NCBI GenBank assembly: GCA_043228905.1
Contig: JBHGNT010000006.1
Span: forward strand, 21,080,001 to 21,144,000
Direction: 5' to 3'
From: Azolla caroliniana
Taxonomy: Eukaryota; Polypodiophyta
Length of the DNA: 64,000 bases
Part shown: piece after piece, positions 11,526 through 22,222 of the stretch
How positions within the stretch are numbered: position 1 is the stretch's first letter
Layout: each line of letters begins with the position of its first letter
Made by a program: the position numbers and the translations under genes
Notes under the pieces: generated by a model
Seen by the model: the letters and a program-made list of their open reading frames with translations, nothing else
The model's database searches: none
What the model was told of the DNA's origin: nothing

Positions 11526-12238
11526 ATTTGGGCATTCCCATCAAAGATCCAATTCTCCTATATTGTCACAACATGAGTAGTATCTACCTAGCTCGGAACC
11601 CCGTGTTCCACGCGCAAACCAAGCATATCGAAGTGCACTATCACTTCATCCGAGATCGCGTTCAGGCTAGAGATGTCGATTTACAACACATCACAATGAA
11701 TCTTCAGGTGGCCGACAACTTCACAAAAGCCCAGGGGGTATCGACAAGTTGTGGCAGTTCACGACGAACCTTTGTATCTTGATCACAGACCAACCGCGCT
11801 TGAGGGGGAGCACTGAGAAACAAGATACCAAAAAATAGTTGTAGTTGCCACGATGTCGAACAACATCCGATCTATGCCGACCAGAGGAGTCAAGTACAAT
11901 GATAATCGAGCTAAACAAGGAGAACGAACCACCCGAACAATCAAAGCTATGTTGACTAACCTTCTGAAAGATGATTCAGCCGAATCGAAGATTTTCGAGG
12001 ATCGAACTGAACCAACTTTTTGACATCCGGAAGTTATGTTCGAAGGGGGGTGTGGAGAATCGAACTCAACTTCCCTTAGACATAGTGTTCACACTAGCTA
12101 GTGGACTTTATACTAGGCTAGTTTTGTAATTAGTAAAAAGGGCACTTGCCCTAGACTAGTTGGTATTTAAGCCAACTCTTTGTAACTTAGTTATTGTTGG
12201 ATGTATTCTATTTTGTCACTAATATACAACTTCTTGTT

Positions 12239-12278
<40 letters not shown>

Positions 12279-12290
12279 TCACTCTAGACA
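11526..12290 (+). pseudogene. copia A RNase H (right part) and 3' LTR
   Basis: RNase H continues as LGIPIKDPILLYCHNMSS, LARNPVFHAQTKHIEVHYHFIRD and DNFTKAQG, ending near 11780. A purine tract GAAGGGGGG (12042-12050) precedes the 3' LTR, which starts TGTGGAGAATCGAACTCAAC at 12051. The LTR end is uncertain: TCTAGACA near 12290 is one option. It contains a (CT)n run at about 12243-12275. Confidence 0.85.
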
Positions 12291-12525
12291 TCATTGTTTA
12301 CATTCTATAGCTCATTGGAAAGCTCTTTCAAAAAGCTTTCTAAGGAATGTTCATTTACTGAATTCCGTTACCGTGGCGAGAAGTTATGAGCATTTTCGTA
12401 TGCATCCATCTTTGCCCCACGGCTCCTCAAACACAAGGTAGATTTTGAAGCCCTAAATCAAGTGAAAGGTACATTTTCTCTCTCCCTCTCTCCCTCTCTC
12501 TCTTCTCGTAGGGTTTGGTCCTACA

Positions 12526-13403
12526 ATGACACACACTTGTAAGGCCACCTCAATGTTCAGGAGTATGATTGATAATGAACCAAAATCACCAACAAATGTT
12601 GATTCCAATGCAATAAACACAATGGACAAAAGGCTTATAAGTCACTTGATTTATCTTTAAGAAACCATAAACAAGCAAGGTGAAGATATTAGGATGTTAA
12701 TGAAAGAGAATGCCAAGCTCCAAACTATTGCCATTGAAAATGAAATTCTTAAGAAAGTGGTTGCAAATTTTGAAGAAGAGATTCAAGAATGTAAAAGAGT
12801 TTTTTTCGAAACAAATGAGCGCCTTAATAAGATTGAGTTAAAAGAAACATTAAAAGAAGAAAAATTAGACAAGATGAGGCGGGTGTAAGTGAGATGAGAA
12901 ATGTATGTACAACGAAATCATGGGCCGATGTATGTGGTGGGGATGGGGTATCAAACTCATCTAATATGCATGTGATGCATCAAGAGAAGAATATAGAAAG
13001 CATAGATGCCCGAGAATTGAAAGAGTGTGAACAAAGATCAAAGAACATTGTTATCCATGGGATTAAAGAGGAGAATATGGAAATACCCGCTTCCCTTGGA
13101 AAGGCCATTGGTGAATTTTTTAGCATGCATTATGGGATGTCGGATGTGAATGTATATGAGGCACACCGAGTTGGGAAACATGGTGTTACTCGCTCCAGAG
13201 AATGTCCCATTGTATGCACAATGACATATGATACAAAGCAGCGGATCATACTCGGAAATAGTTGGGTATACCTCAAAGGTACGCAATGCTTTGTGAGTGA
13301 AGATCATACTATCTCACAACAAAATGCCCGTCATAAAGCATATGAAGAAAGATTTAAAAATAAGGTTAAGGATGTGCTTAAAAATGGAAATGTAGGCAAA
13401 TAG
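12526..13403 (+). pseudogene. LINE H ORF1: coiled coil plus RRM-like RNA-binding protein
   Basis: First ATG at 12526; one in-frame TAA at 12658; a frame change near 12888. Residues after the stop form a heptad-rich coiled coil (INKQGEDIRMLMKENAKLQTI and on, about 12660-12880). The second half, from 12894, holds RSKNIVIHGIKEEN, AHRVGKHGVTRSRECPIVC and YLKGTQCFVSEDHT, the pattern of an RRM-like domain with a basic C-terminal part. This architecture matches L1-type ORF1p (trimeric RNA chaperone, Transposase_22-like). Most angiosperm LINEs have a CCHC-type ORF1 instead. Family assignment is from motif memory only. Confidence 0.7.
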
Positions 13404-13439
13404 GGACACGTAACCTATGAGACTAAACCACGTCTTTGA

Positions 13440-14690
13440 CGACTATGTTTTTGGAATTGCAATGGATACCCATGAAATGCAGGATTCGGCACAGAGGAGT
13501 TCATCGATGACTCGGATATCACACTTCTTGTTGAAACATGGGAGAATGATACTCAAAGGATTCAAGGTTTAGGAAACTATAATGTAAACTCTTTGATATG
13601 GGAGAAAAATCCAAGACAAAGAAGAGGCCAAGGAGGGGTGGCATGTTTGATTAAGAAGGAAATAGAGAAATATTTGTCAATCGTAAAAAATGATGAACAT
13701 AAATGCTACATATGGATCAAAATAGAAACACCTAATGATTTGCCCACTTTTGTCGTTGGATGTTACATTCCTCATCAAGATTCTAACTTCTATGCTTGTT
13801 TGGATAAAGATCAACCTTTTGCAAATCTAGAAGTTGATATTGCTTATTTCAAATCCAAAGGGGAAGTTATTGTCTTTGGTGACATGAATGCTCGTACAAG
13901 AAGTTTCCAACTTGATTCACAAGAATCTTTCATGCCACATATCTCAAGGATGCAAGAGGATATGCAAATGTATAGTCGATCTTCTAGCGATGAAAAAGAT
14001 CCGGACCAATTTGGGAAACTACTCCTACAAATGTGCAATAGTAGCGGATTGCTTATTGCAAATGGTGTTTCCTTATGGCCCAATACTAACGGCTTTACAT
14101 GTAGAAAACACAATGGAAATAGTGTGATTGACTATGTGCTACTTTCCGAAGGTATTTTCGATCGTATACATAAATTCTCACAGGGGGAATGGACACTGGA
14201 ATCTGATCATATGAATTTATGTATTGATCTCAAATGTATGCATAGGTTTGATTGCGAGAAGTTCATTGAAGATAGTAAACAAACACACTTGAGCATGAAT
14301 CTTAAGCAAGCATCCATGTATTCCAAGATGGTTGAGGATATGTTACAAATGACAAAGACACAACATGGTGCCACACTAGAATGCAAATGGGAATCTTTTA
14401 AGAATGTCATTCTCTCTTGTACAAACAAATGTTTTTCGACCAATTGCACATCATGGAAATGCACCAAGAAATGCAAGAAAAAATGGGTTGATAAAGAATG
14501 TCATGAAGCTCGAAAGTGCCTTATGGTTTTGGTGTAGTTAAGGATAAAGAAAATTATCAAAAGCATTTGCATGACTATAAAAGGCTTATTCAAAGAAAGA
14601 AACGAATTTGGGAAGTTACTCAACAACTTCTCCAAATGCATGTGCTAAATTTTGGGGAAATCTAAAGGGGAAACGTTGTCGCGTTGATAC
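13440..14690 (+). pseudogene. LINE H ORF2 N-terminus: APE-type endonuclease
   Basis: Starts around LCFWNCNG (13440-13460), passes a TGA after NGYP, then reads openly to 14537. Endonuclease/exonuclease/phosphatase signatures in order: WNCNG, TLLVETWEN, GQGGVACLIKKEI, VVGCYIPH, VIVFGDMNARTR, SGLLIANG, GNSVIDYVLLS and ESDHMNLCI (the catalytic SDH). After a frame change the linker reads KKRIWEV and AKFWGNLKGKRCR up to 14690, where similarity stops abruptly. The reverse transcriptase that should follow is absent here; a matching C-terminus lies at 20899-21850. Confidence 0.85.
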
Positions 14691-14785
14691 GCACGTGCGT
14701 GTAAAAGGGGCGGGACCACGGGGGTCTTGGACAAGGGAGAACGAGACGACAAGAAAACCGACTCCGGGCACGTCCCGGAGGCAAC

Positions 14786-14837
<52 letters not shown>

Positions 14838-14993
14838 TGGAGACCAGGTGGTCATGGGTTCGACCCCTACATTCCACAATGGCATCTAGTGAAAAAGAGA
14901 TATATATGAAGTATATAACAGTGAGGTGAGAAAATTGGATTTCGAACCCAAGACACAGTGCTTGTAGTGTTATCAACTTACCACTAGGGTAAG
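14691..14993. repeat. composite LTR/SINE-like DNA with (GA)n and tRNA-like boxes
   Basis: A GC-rich stretch (14691-14790), then (GA)n at 14792-14834. Next is a plus-strand box-B-like GGGTTCGACCCC near 14862-14873. An antisense tRNA-like segment follows at about 14937-14990: on the minus strand, TAGTGGTAAGTTG resembles box A and GGGTTCGAAATCC box B. The overlapping open frames here are only translations of the GA repeat. It ends at the target site of element S. Confidence 0.55.
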
Positions 14994-15634
14994 TGAAAAG
15001 AGAGATGATGATAGAAAAGAGAGAGAAGGAAGATATAGAAACCCAAATCTACAAAGATATATTAATAAGGAGTGATGATCATAGAAACAAGAGAAAGAAG
15101 ATACATAAACTCAAGCCTACAAGGATGAATTGATCACTAGAAAAAACGCACTACATGAATAGGCAAGAAAAACCCCACAAGAAAAAAGCCCCTTCCTCAC
15201 CACCTCACTCTTCTTGCTTTATATGAAGTTCTCCTCTAGTAGATAAGTTTCGCTTGCTTTCTTTTCCACGCTTTTTTTAGAGCTTTTCCATCTCCTATTC
15301 TTAGCTATGACACAATGATCTTCTAATCGTCATATCTCCCTCATCCATGCTCCAAATTTAGAGTTTTAAAAAGCTACGAATAGCTCTCGTCATAAGCTTT
15401 CCAACCCATATTTACACATTATATTTGGCTTCCAAACGAATGAGTTATGAGCGTTCGTTGTAGACTGCATTTTGGTGCCCACTTTTTTCTTCTTTTACTT
15501 TTCTCCACGTGACTTGCTTTTTGTTTGACTTATCCTCAAGACCTTAGCTCGTGATCTTGCCTTCCGGATGTGAACGCACCATACCTTATATTCTTGTAGA
15601 CTTCAATACCTTGAATTCTAAAAACACTTTCACA
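14994..15634 (-). repeat. 3' LTR of element S
   Basis: On the minus strand it starts TGTGAAAGTG and ends CTTTTCA. A TATAAAG box reads from 15223 to 15217. The whole LTR is nearly identical to 17664-18304. Confidence 0.92.
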
Positions 15635-15892
15635 GTAAGCCCTCCCCCTTGCTTTTTTGTGAACCATTTATGGTGAACCCTAAGCTACTAATAAAACTAA
15701 AGGTTCTCCTTCGCCTTATTCATGGCTATAGACAAAGAAGGAGAAAATAAATAGAAAAGAAACAAACTATGTGAGTAAAACCCCCGCTAGTCGATAGGAA
15801 AAACCTCACACTTCTAAACACACACACATACACATTGACAATTGCCATCACCATCTTTCTCCTTGTCAACACAAAGAAAGAGGTTACAACAA

Positions 15893-17566
15893 TTAGTATA
15901 TCTTCATCAACTTTCCAAACAGAAGTAGGTCTATGTGATACATAACTCTTGATAGAAGTAAGCATGTTAACATATGAATAAATCTTTCGAGCGAGCGAAC
16001 CTTTTGTACAAATACCTTCAAAGCTTCGAGACTTGTCAGAATTGTCATATTTTGAATTATGTCAATCTTTGCTTCATCAACATGACTTTCTTCTTGGCAC
16101 ACCACATTCTCCACATTACCTTGTTTTTTATGTATGACCATTTCATCTAGAATCTCATCTCGAAAAGGAAGCAAAAATAAATCTCGTTTGGTTGAATCAT
16201 TCAAGGATTGGAAGTTGACGTCTTTCTCCTTTGGAACAACCACAATAAGTGAGACAAACTTCAAATTCTCCAACTTGATGTGGTGCTTGATGCCTTCTAC
16301 TCTTATCTGTGAATACTCATTTATGAATAACTTTGTAAACTTAAAAAAGAGAGAAATAAACCTTAGATCCTCTTCTCCTTGGACATCGTTTGAAATCATC
16401 TTCTTTTTCCCCTTTAGGGTGATAATACTTTTCTCTTCAATGACTTCTTCTTCCTCCTTAGACACCATGTGGAATGATTTGTTTTCCCTATCCCACGAAT
16501 ATTCATCAATTGTTATGCTTTCCTCTTCTTGCTTGCCAATGTCGATAGATGATTCCTTCTCCTTTATACATTTGATTAGTTGTGGTGGATCCTTTGATGG
16601 TGATAAGTTAATGATACTCCAATCATGCATTACAAGTAAATCTCTTGGCTCTTGGTCAAATTGTTGTTGAAGAGTTGATGCCCACATAACTTTGTTGCTA
16701 CTCAATGCAAATCCAAAACATAAATCATGCACGAACACCTTCATACACTGCAACTTGGCACTTACCAATGCTTCCTTACACGCATTGATCTCCAAAAGCC
16801 AATCTCCAGCTATCACTTCTAGGTTACCTTCTTCATCTTGCAACTTCGTTGTGGGTACTTCACCATCAACAACTTCTTTTGTCATATCTTCCATTTCATC
16901 TTGCACATATTCATCATCAACCACCATATCACTTGTTGTATCAATAATGTCCTCAACATGATGTACATTGGCATCACCATCCATAACATCGCTTCTCATA
17001 ACTATCACCTTAGATTCGTCTTTCACATCATCATTCTTTATATCATGGTTGTCCTCATGAACTAGATGGGGGGACTCCACATTCATCACCTCTTCTTCAT
17101 TGTCTCTGGAATCACCTTCATAGACATCATTATAACTCCAAAAATTAGAATAATGATATGAGGAAACCTGTTGAATCGGACATTGCAAGTAGGCGGGTTG
17201 TTGGCTCATGACCGATCCACAATTATTATAGCTTGGATTTATGGTATATGACGCCGATAATCCATATGCTTCACCGAATAACAACTTCTTCAATTGTTGA
17301 TCATAACTTTGACATACTCGAAGCAAATCATGGAAAGACCTTGGGTACTTCATATGCACTTCATATTGAAAATATGGATCTAGCCCTGCTTTGAATCTTT
17401 CCATCTTGAAGTATACATCTTCAACGCCTCCAACAAGTCCAATCCAAGTGGACCATATATCCAAAAACGTCTTCTCATACTTGAGGTAGCACATTGGTGA
17501 AACCATACGCAATTGGAAAAGTTCTCTTCGTAGATTTGTCGCATCGCGAACTCCATATCGTGCCAT
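15893..17566 (-). CDS. Gag-like protein of element S (about 557 aa)
   Basis: Intact frame of 557 codons. The open frame extends upstream to 17716, but that lies in the LTR and crosses the primer site, so I take the ATG at 17566 (MARYGVRDATNLRRELF). Residues 1 to about 100 resemble a Retrotrans_gag capsid domain: LRRELFQLRM, YEKTFLDIWSTW, ERFKAGLDPYFQYEV and SFHDLLRVCQSYDQQLKK. A strongly acidic region follows (about 150-280), then a C-terminal half of unknown function. No zinc knuckle and no DSG protease motif. An unbroken frame with nearly identical LTRs suggests recent selection for the product. Role inferred: particle formation for a non-autonomous element. Confidence 0.75.
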   Translation of the reverse strand: MARYGVRDATNLRRELFQLRMVSPMCYLKYEKTFLDIWSTWIGLVGGVEDVYFKMERFKAGLDPYFQYEVHMKYPRSFHDLLRVCQSYDQQLKKLLFGEAYGLSASYTINPSYNNCGSVMSQQPAYLQCPIQQVSSYHYSNFWSYNDVYEGDSRDNEEEVMNVESPHLVHEDNHDIKNDDVKDESKVIVMRSDVMDGDANVHHVEDIIDTTSDMVVDDEYVQDEMEDMTKEVVDGEVPTTKLQDEEGNLEVIAGDWLLEINACKEALVSAKLQCMKVFVHDLCFGFALSSNKVMWASTLQQQFDQEPRDLLVMHDWSIINLSPSKDPPQLIKCIKEKESSIDIGKQEEESITIDEYSWDRENKSFHMVSKEEEEVIEEKSIITLKGKKKMISNDVQGEEDLRFISLFFKFTKLFINEYSQIRVEGIKHHIKLENLKFVSLIVVVPKEKDVNFQSLNDSTKRDLFLLPFRDEILDEMVIHKKQGNVENVVCQEESHVDEAKIDIIQNMTILTSLEALKVFVQKVRSLERFIHMLTCLLLSRVMYHIDLLLFGKLMKIY

Positions 17567-17663
17567 TAGTTTGATGATGAATCGGTAGATCCAACCATCA
17601 ATTAGTGGACAACCGTTCCTCCCGTTATACAGAAAGGATCGACCCTCCCTGGAGCGCCAAAAA

Positions 17664-18304
17664 TGAAAAGAGAGATGATGATAGAAAAGAGAGAGAAGGA
17701 AGATATAGAAACCCAAATCTACAAAGATATATTAATAAGGAGTGATGATCATAGAAACAAGAGAAAGAAGATACATAAACTCAAGCCTACAAGGATGAAT
17801 TGATCACTAGAAAAAACGCACTACATGAATAGGCAAGAAAAACCCCACAAGAAAAAAGCCCCTTCCTCACCACCTCACTCTTCTTGCTTTATATGAAGTT
17901 CTCCTCTAGTAGATAAGTTTCGCTTGCTTTCTTTTCCACGCTTTTTTTAGAGCTTTTCCATCTCCTATTCTTAGCTATGACACAATGATCTTCTAATCGT
18001 CATATCTCCCTCATCCATGCTCCAAATTTAGAGTTTTAAAAAGCTACGAATAGCTCTCGTCATAAGCTTTCCAACCCATATTTACACATTATATTTGGCT
18101 TCCAAACGAATGAGTTATGAGCGTTCGTTGTAGACTACATTTTGGTGCCCACTTTTTTCTTCTTTTACTTTTCTCCACGTGACTTGCTTTTTGTTTGACT
18201 TATCCTCAAGACCTTAGCTCGTGATCTTGCCTTCCGGATGTGAACGCACCATACCTTATATTCTTGTAGACTTCAATACCTTGAATTCTAAAAACACTTT
18301 CACA
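17664..18304 (-). repeat. 5' LTR of element S
   Basis: Same 641-bp sequence as 14994-15634, with one difference seen. The TATAAAG box reads from 17893 to 17887 on the minus strand. The primer-binding site (TGGCGCTCCAGGG, minus strand, near 17650-17662) lies just inside the element. Confidence 0.92.
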
Positions 18305-18309
18305 GTAAG

Positions 18310-18320
18310 CTAATTACGAT

Positions 18321-18363
<43 letters not shown>

Positions 18364-18905
18364 ATGCGCAGGACGCCGACTCTTATGCATAGGGAACAAG
18401 GGCTATGTTCCCGACACTGCCAAATACACCAATATGCACAAACAGGTATAAGTATATATATTACAGGGAGAAAGATACAACCCCGGCTTCGAGCCGGCTA
18501 CGCTCCCAAGAAAGGAAGTTAACCTAACAGCTTTGCCGCCATAGCTACGGTGCCCGACTTCTCAAGAAGGAGAAGAAGAAAAAAAGAAAACATGAAGTTA
18601 CTAACCCTAGGAACTCTTAACAAAGAAATACCCTCTACAAAATGGTATACCCTCACAACTCAAAATGGGCAACCCTTCTACAAGGGACGATCCCTTCCTT
18701 TTATAGAACTAGGAGAGGGATGCGTTACAATGTGGGATAAATCCCAATTTACATGGGATTCTTTGTCCCGACTTGACTCCCACTCGGCGCCATAAAGGCA
18801 CCCCTATTATTCACACGTTTATACAAGGGTGAGTGCACATGATGCACTCCGCCGATTCTTCCGATATTCCCCGGTTTCTCACCATGGCCCAGAATCTTCA
18901 CAACA
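18310..18905 (-). repeat. LTR of element Q (minus strand), left end uncertain
   Basis: On the minus strand the LTR starts TGTTGTGAAGATTC at 18905, right after a polypurine tract GGTGGGGGAGGA (reading of 18906-18922). A TATAAAAGG box lies near 18695-18705. An antisense tRNA-like stretch is at about 18480-18550 (minus-strand box-B-like GGCTCGAAGCC). (GA)n at 18323-18362. Element S is inserted near its left end, so the LTR probably continues left of 14994. Confidence 0.6.
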
Positions 18906-19170
18906 TCCTCCCCCACCAAACCGCATGTCCACCGGTACGTGCCAAGTTCGGAGAAGTGTGAGAGATTCCGGTCGGTAAGGAACCGGTCTTCCGTAATCCG
19001 CATTCCGGCTGCTGTGTTGCCCTCGCTGGTCCGAACCGTCGGCTCCGGTTCCTTTTCCGCGTTTGCCTCGTCGTAGGCTTGTTCAACCCTTTGATAGGTC
19101 ATTCGCCACGATCCTGTAGTGCGCGTGCTTCCCCGTTGGCCCTTCTCTTGACCACATGCAAGCCTCTCGT
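18906..19170 (-). pseudogene. C-terminal coding tail of element Q
   Basis: A minus-strand frame from 19102 reads VEQAYDEANAEKEPEPTVRTSEGNTAAG and on to the polypurine tract. Its position just before a polypurine tract and LTR implies the end of a pol polyprotein or its 3' leader. I do not recognise a domain. The rest of Q is missing. Confidence 0.4.
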
Positions 19171-19720
19171 TCCTTCGGTTACGCTATCATGGCGTGGCTT
19201 GCCTAGAAGCGTAGCGTTGCATAGACAAAAGATATCGTGAAAGTGAGGAAGGAATCATTGGGATTATGGGCAAAAGAGACAAAAGAGTAGAGATAGAGTA
19301 AATAGAGATCAACAAGATATGACAAGATAGGATATTGAATGATATTTGAAGGAATAAAAGAGATTTATAATTATTTGATGAAAGAGTTACAAAAGTGGTT
19401 GTAAGTGTCGTTGATCCTTCGAACTTGGTCTCACAAGATAATCTCTCTTCTCTTTCTTGATAGTAGGCCACAACAATCTTCACTTCAATATTTTGATGAA
19501 GATAAGTCTCAAACCGCCTCCCTCTTGTTGAGAGTTGACCACCACGATCACCAAGCTAGAGCTCCACCTTTATGTTGAACTTCTTCCTTTCTTTTTCTAT
19601 TTTATGGTATCTCTTATGTAATATATATTTGATTGATATCTCATACCTCTCCCCCTTTGATCTTCTCTTTCACCATTTAAATAGGTGCCCCCATGCATAT
19701 GATGCATTGGAGGGTACAAG
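19171..19720. other. no gene; LTR-like AT-rich DNA
   Basis: Nothing coding seen. It contains repeated ATGCAT-type motifs (19695-19755) and short TATA-like stretches typical of LTR or intergenic sequence. It probably replaced the 3' part of copia P. Confidence 0.4.
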
Positions 19721-20436
19721 TCATGCATGTAGTGCATGAAATGCATGTGATGCATGATCGCCATGTCCACCATGCCCACGGGGCCGATCCGCCTCCGTGT
19801 ACAGCATCCGATTGTCGGTGGGTGCACTTGTTGACGCACTAGCGTGGTTCTCCTCTACAAGGAGCATCGACTGTAAGTCGAAAAATGATGGCGTATTCTC
19901 CTTTGTACATACCGCCGTTCGGAACACTCTGAACTTAGACGTTAGGCCCCCAAGACAGATCTACACCATCTCATCTTCCTCTACAGTGACGTTGATAGAG
20001 GCAAGTGAGTCACAAATCTCTTTGATTCGGGACGTGTAATCGGCTACCGACATGTCCTTTTGTCGGACATTGCTCAACTCCTGTCGGAGTTGCAGCTTCC
20101 GGGCCATAGTGCTTCCCGCGAAAACCTTCTTCAGGTTTCCCCAAGCTTCTTTTGGCGTCTCGGCATCTCGGACATGGCTCCATGGCTCAGCAGCTGGTCT
20201 CCGACACTGGACGCAAAGTAGTACATTACTCTGCTTGTCGCTTGTTCCCACATTGGAAAGTCCTTGTGTGCCGCATCAGGTGCTGTGTCGTGAGCTCCGT
20301 CGACATAGCTCCAGTAACCATGCCCAAGCAGGTATCGGTGCATCTTGTAAGACCAAGATGCATAGTTGGATCTGTCGAGCTTCTCCACTGGGACCAAGCT
20401 AGCCATTCCTTTGTCCATCACTTCTCTTTCTGTTCT
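19721..20436 (-). pseudogene. copia P gag (broken)
   Basis: Minus-strand relative of copia C gag: LVPVEKLDRSNYASWSYKMHRYLLGHGYWSYVDGA, then after a frame change EAWGNLKKVFAGSTMARKLQLRQELSNVRQKDMSVADYTSRIKEICDSLASI, then FFDLQSMLLVEENHAS after another. At the same points copia C has a stop where P keeps VRQKDMS. The element is truncated after gag. Confidence 0.88.
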
Positions 20437-20497
20437 TACCGGGTCTTAGGGTTTGTCTTCAGATGCTGATGTCAGTTGCAAAGGTTCTTAACCCTTG

Positions 20498-20898
20498 TGC
20501 TCTGATACCATGTGAAAGGAATAGCGTGCGGAAGCGATAGAAGGCCAAACACAAAAAACACAGGTTTAATGGAGAGCTTGAATATACACAGTATGTGGGA
20601 GAGACAGAGAAAAATAAAATAAAATTCTATTACAAGACAATAATAGTTTTCTCTGTATATGTATATACAACGTGCTCAACAACACTACTTATACGAGTCC
20701 TCAAAGGACTGACAGAAGTATAACGTACTTCAATGCTCACACAGGAGTCTGACACTAACTACGAGACTATTAACTTCCTAGTAGTCTAGGCTACTACTAG
20801 GCTTCCGGTTACTGCTGGATCTGGCTAACCGGCTCCCCAACTCACCGGCTCATCCTTCCGAATGCCGATCCGGATCTGGTTGAGCTTGCCGCTCAACA
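20498..20898 (-). repeat. 5' LTR and primer site of copia P
   Basis: The LTR spans 20511-20898 (388 bp): minus strand TGTTGAGCGGCAAGCTCAAC to CCTTTCACA. The primer site TGGTATCAGAGC follows directly (minus-strand reading of 20510-20499). No matching 3' LTR was found to the left, so P is a 5' fragment. LINE sequence starts at 20899. Confidence 0.88.
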
Positions 20899-21850
20899 TT
20901 TTGGGTCCTCAAGAAATATCTTTTTGACACTTTGGTGACCCTGGTTCTTCTCTATGGGGTGGAAGTATGGGGCGGTAGCATCCCTAAATCTACGTGGAAA
21001 GAGTTTGAAAATGTCCAAAAACATTTTCTTACAAAGTTTCTACAAGTTAAGAAACAAACACCCTACACCCTCCTCCTCCTTGAGACGGAGTCGCTTCCCA
21101 TTGAGATCATGGCCATGGAAAGGATTGTTGAATACATGCTTAAGGTTCAAAAAAGCCCCTCACATCGACTTCCTAGAATTGCATGGGAAGCAAGCAAAAA
21201 GATCTAAAAGACGCATAAAAGCAAAATTTTATGTTCCGGTTGGATGCAAGATTTAGAAAAATGGTTTGGTAGATGGGATGCAAGACACTTGCTTCATGAT
21301 GCGTCACTAGATTCCTCTGTAAATGAGGCCTTTTTGCAACGCAAATGTATCATGACATGGGACAAATGTGGTGGCTCATGCTTCACACATTATACTACAA
21401 ATGTTGCACCTAACTACAAAACCATATTCTTCGCGGAACGGGGAAGCCATACACATTGATACATGTTAGAGCCCATCCCAATATCTGCCATTCAAACCAT
21501 TGCTTCCATGCGACTTAGCTCACACACATTGAGATGTGAGACGGGGCGTTGGGGCACAAGTGATGAGAGTGGCCGACTTGCACACTTTGCCTAAACAAGT
21601 TCAAGAGCCTGAGTATCACATTTTGATACAATGCTCTACCTTTGATCATATTCGACCGTGCTTTCCACATCCCTTCGATCGAGCCCAATCCTTGCACAAA
21701 TTTCTCTCACAACCACGATGTGCACTCTCGATTGCAACATTCATTGGTAAAGTTCTTGAACATCGAGAGTCGCTACTCACCTTCACATGTATCACGTGAA
21801 ATGTAATATTTTTGGTCTCATAGGTCATATTTGACCTCCGAAGACGATAA
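20899..21850 (+). pseudogene. LINE H-type ORF2 C-terminus
   Basis: Reads KKYLFDTLVTLVLLYGVEVWGGSIPKSTWKEFENVQKHFLTKFL, the RT thumb/connection of LINE ORF2. Then comes a C-terminal domain with RLSSHTLRCETGRWGTSDESGRL near 21500-21580, broken by several stops and frame changes. It ends in a tetranucleotide run at about 21853, as LINE 3' ends often do. Most simply the other half of LINE H, whose RT core (some 400 aa) is lost. It could also be a second copy. Confidence 0.75.
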
Positions 21851-21852
21851 TA

Positions 21853-21854
21853 TA

Positions 21855-21898
<44 letters not shown>

Positions 21899-21899
21899 C
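21853..21899 (+). repeat. (ATCT)n microsatellite at LINE 3' end
   Basis: About eleven tandem ATCT units directly after the LINE tail. The sequence just before it (GGTCTCATAGGTCATATTTGA) recurs in diverged form near 32640-32665. Confidence 0.9.
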
Positions 21900-21975
21900 T
21901 ATTGTCCTACGAGTGCACACACAGTTCACCTCCACTGCATAGCATCACCTACGCCTCTCCTTCTTTACACAAAAT

Positions 21976-22222
21976 CAACCCTAGTAACATAATTTCTAGA
22001 ATTTGATTAAAATCATTACTTTATTGGTTCCAAAATAAACCTTAATAACATAAATTCTAGAGTCTAATTCTAATTAAAGTGAGCTTTATTGCTTCCAAAT
22101 AAACTCTAATAATTCATTTATAGAATCTTATTCTAATCAGAACTTTATTGCTTCCAAACACAACCCTAATATGAAATTTCTAGAATCTGATTCTAATGAG
22201 AGCTCTATTGCTGCCAAAATAA
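21976..22222 (+). repeat. four-copy degenerate minisatellite, period about 61
   Basis: Units start near 21976, 22037, 22101 and 22160. Each has AAxCCTxxTAA, then a TCTAGAAT-like core, then CTTTATTGCTTCCAAA. No coding frame persists through it. Confidence 0.75.

Larger units (their letters stand above)
14994..18304 (-). mobile_element. element S: young gag-only LTR retrotransposon
   Basis: Two 641-bp LTRs (14994-15634 and 17664-18304) differ, by eye, at one base (G at 15467, A at 18137). The target duplication GTAAG is perfect (14989-14993 and 18305-18309). Transcription is on the minus strand. A primer site beginning TGGCGCTCCAGGG follows the 5' LTR, and a purine tract (minus-strand reading of 15635-15652) precedes the 3' LTR. 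The 2-kb interior encodes one long Gag-like protein and no protease, RT or integrase, so it must be mobilised by another element's enzymes. Youngest insertion in the window. Confidence 0.92.

Noticed and set aside
673-11530. Target duplication for gypsy B
   Set aside because: Flanks ACGAC and ATTTG do not match; the shared ATTTG after both LTRs is one internal base run and one host-codon run.
14608-14976. Overlapping open frames on both strands around the GA repeat
   Set aside because: They are (GA)n translated as RE/SL repeats and lack any domain.
17567-17716. N-terminal 50 residues of the long minus-strand frame of element S
   Set aside because: They are translated from the LTR and the primer-binding region. 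The ATG at 17566 is the better start.
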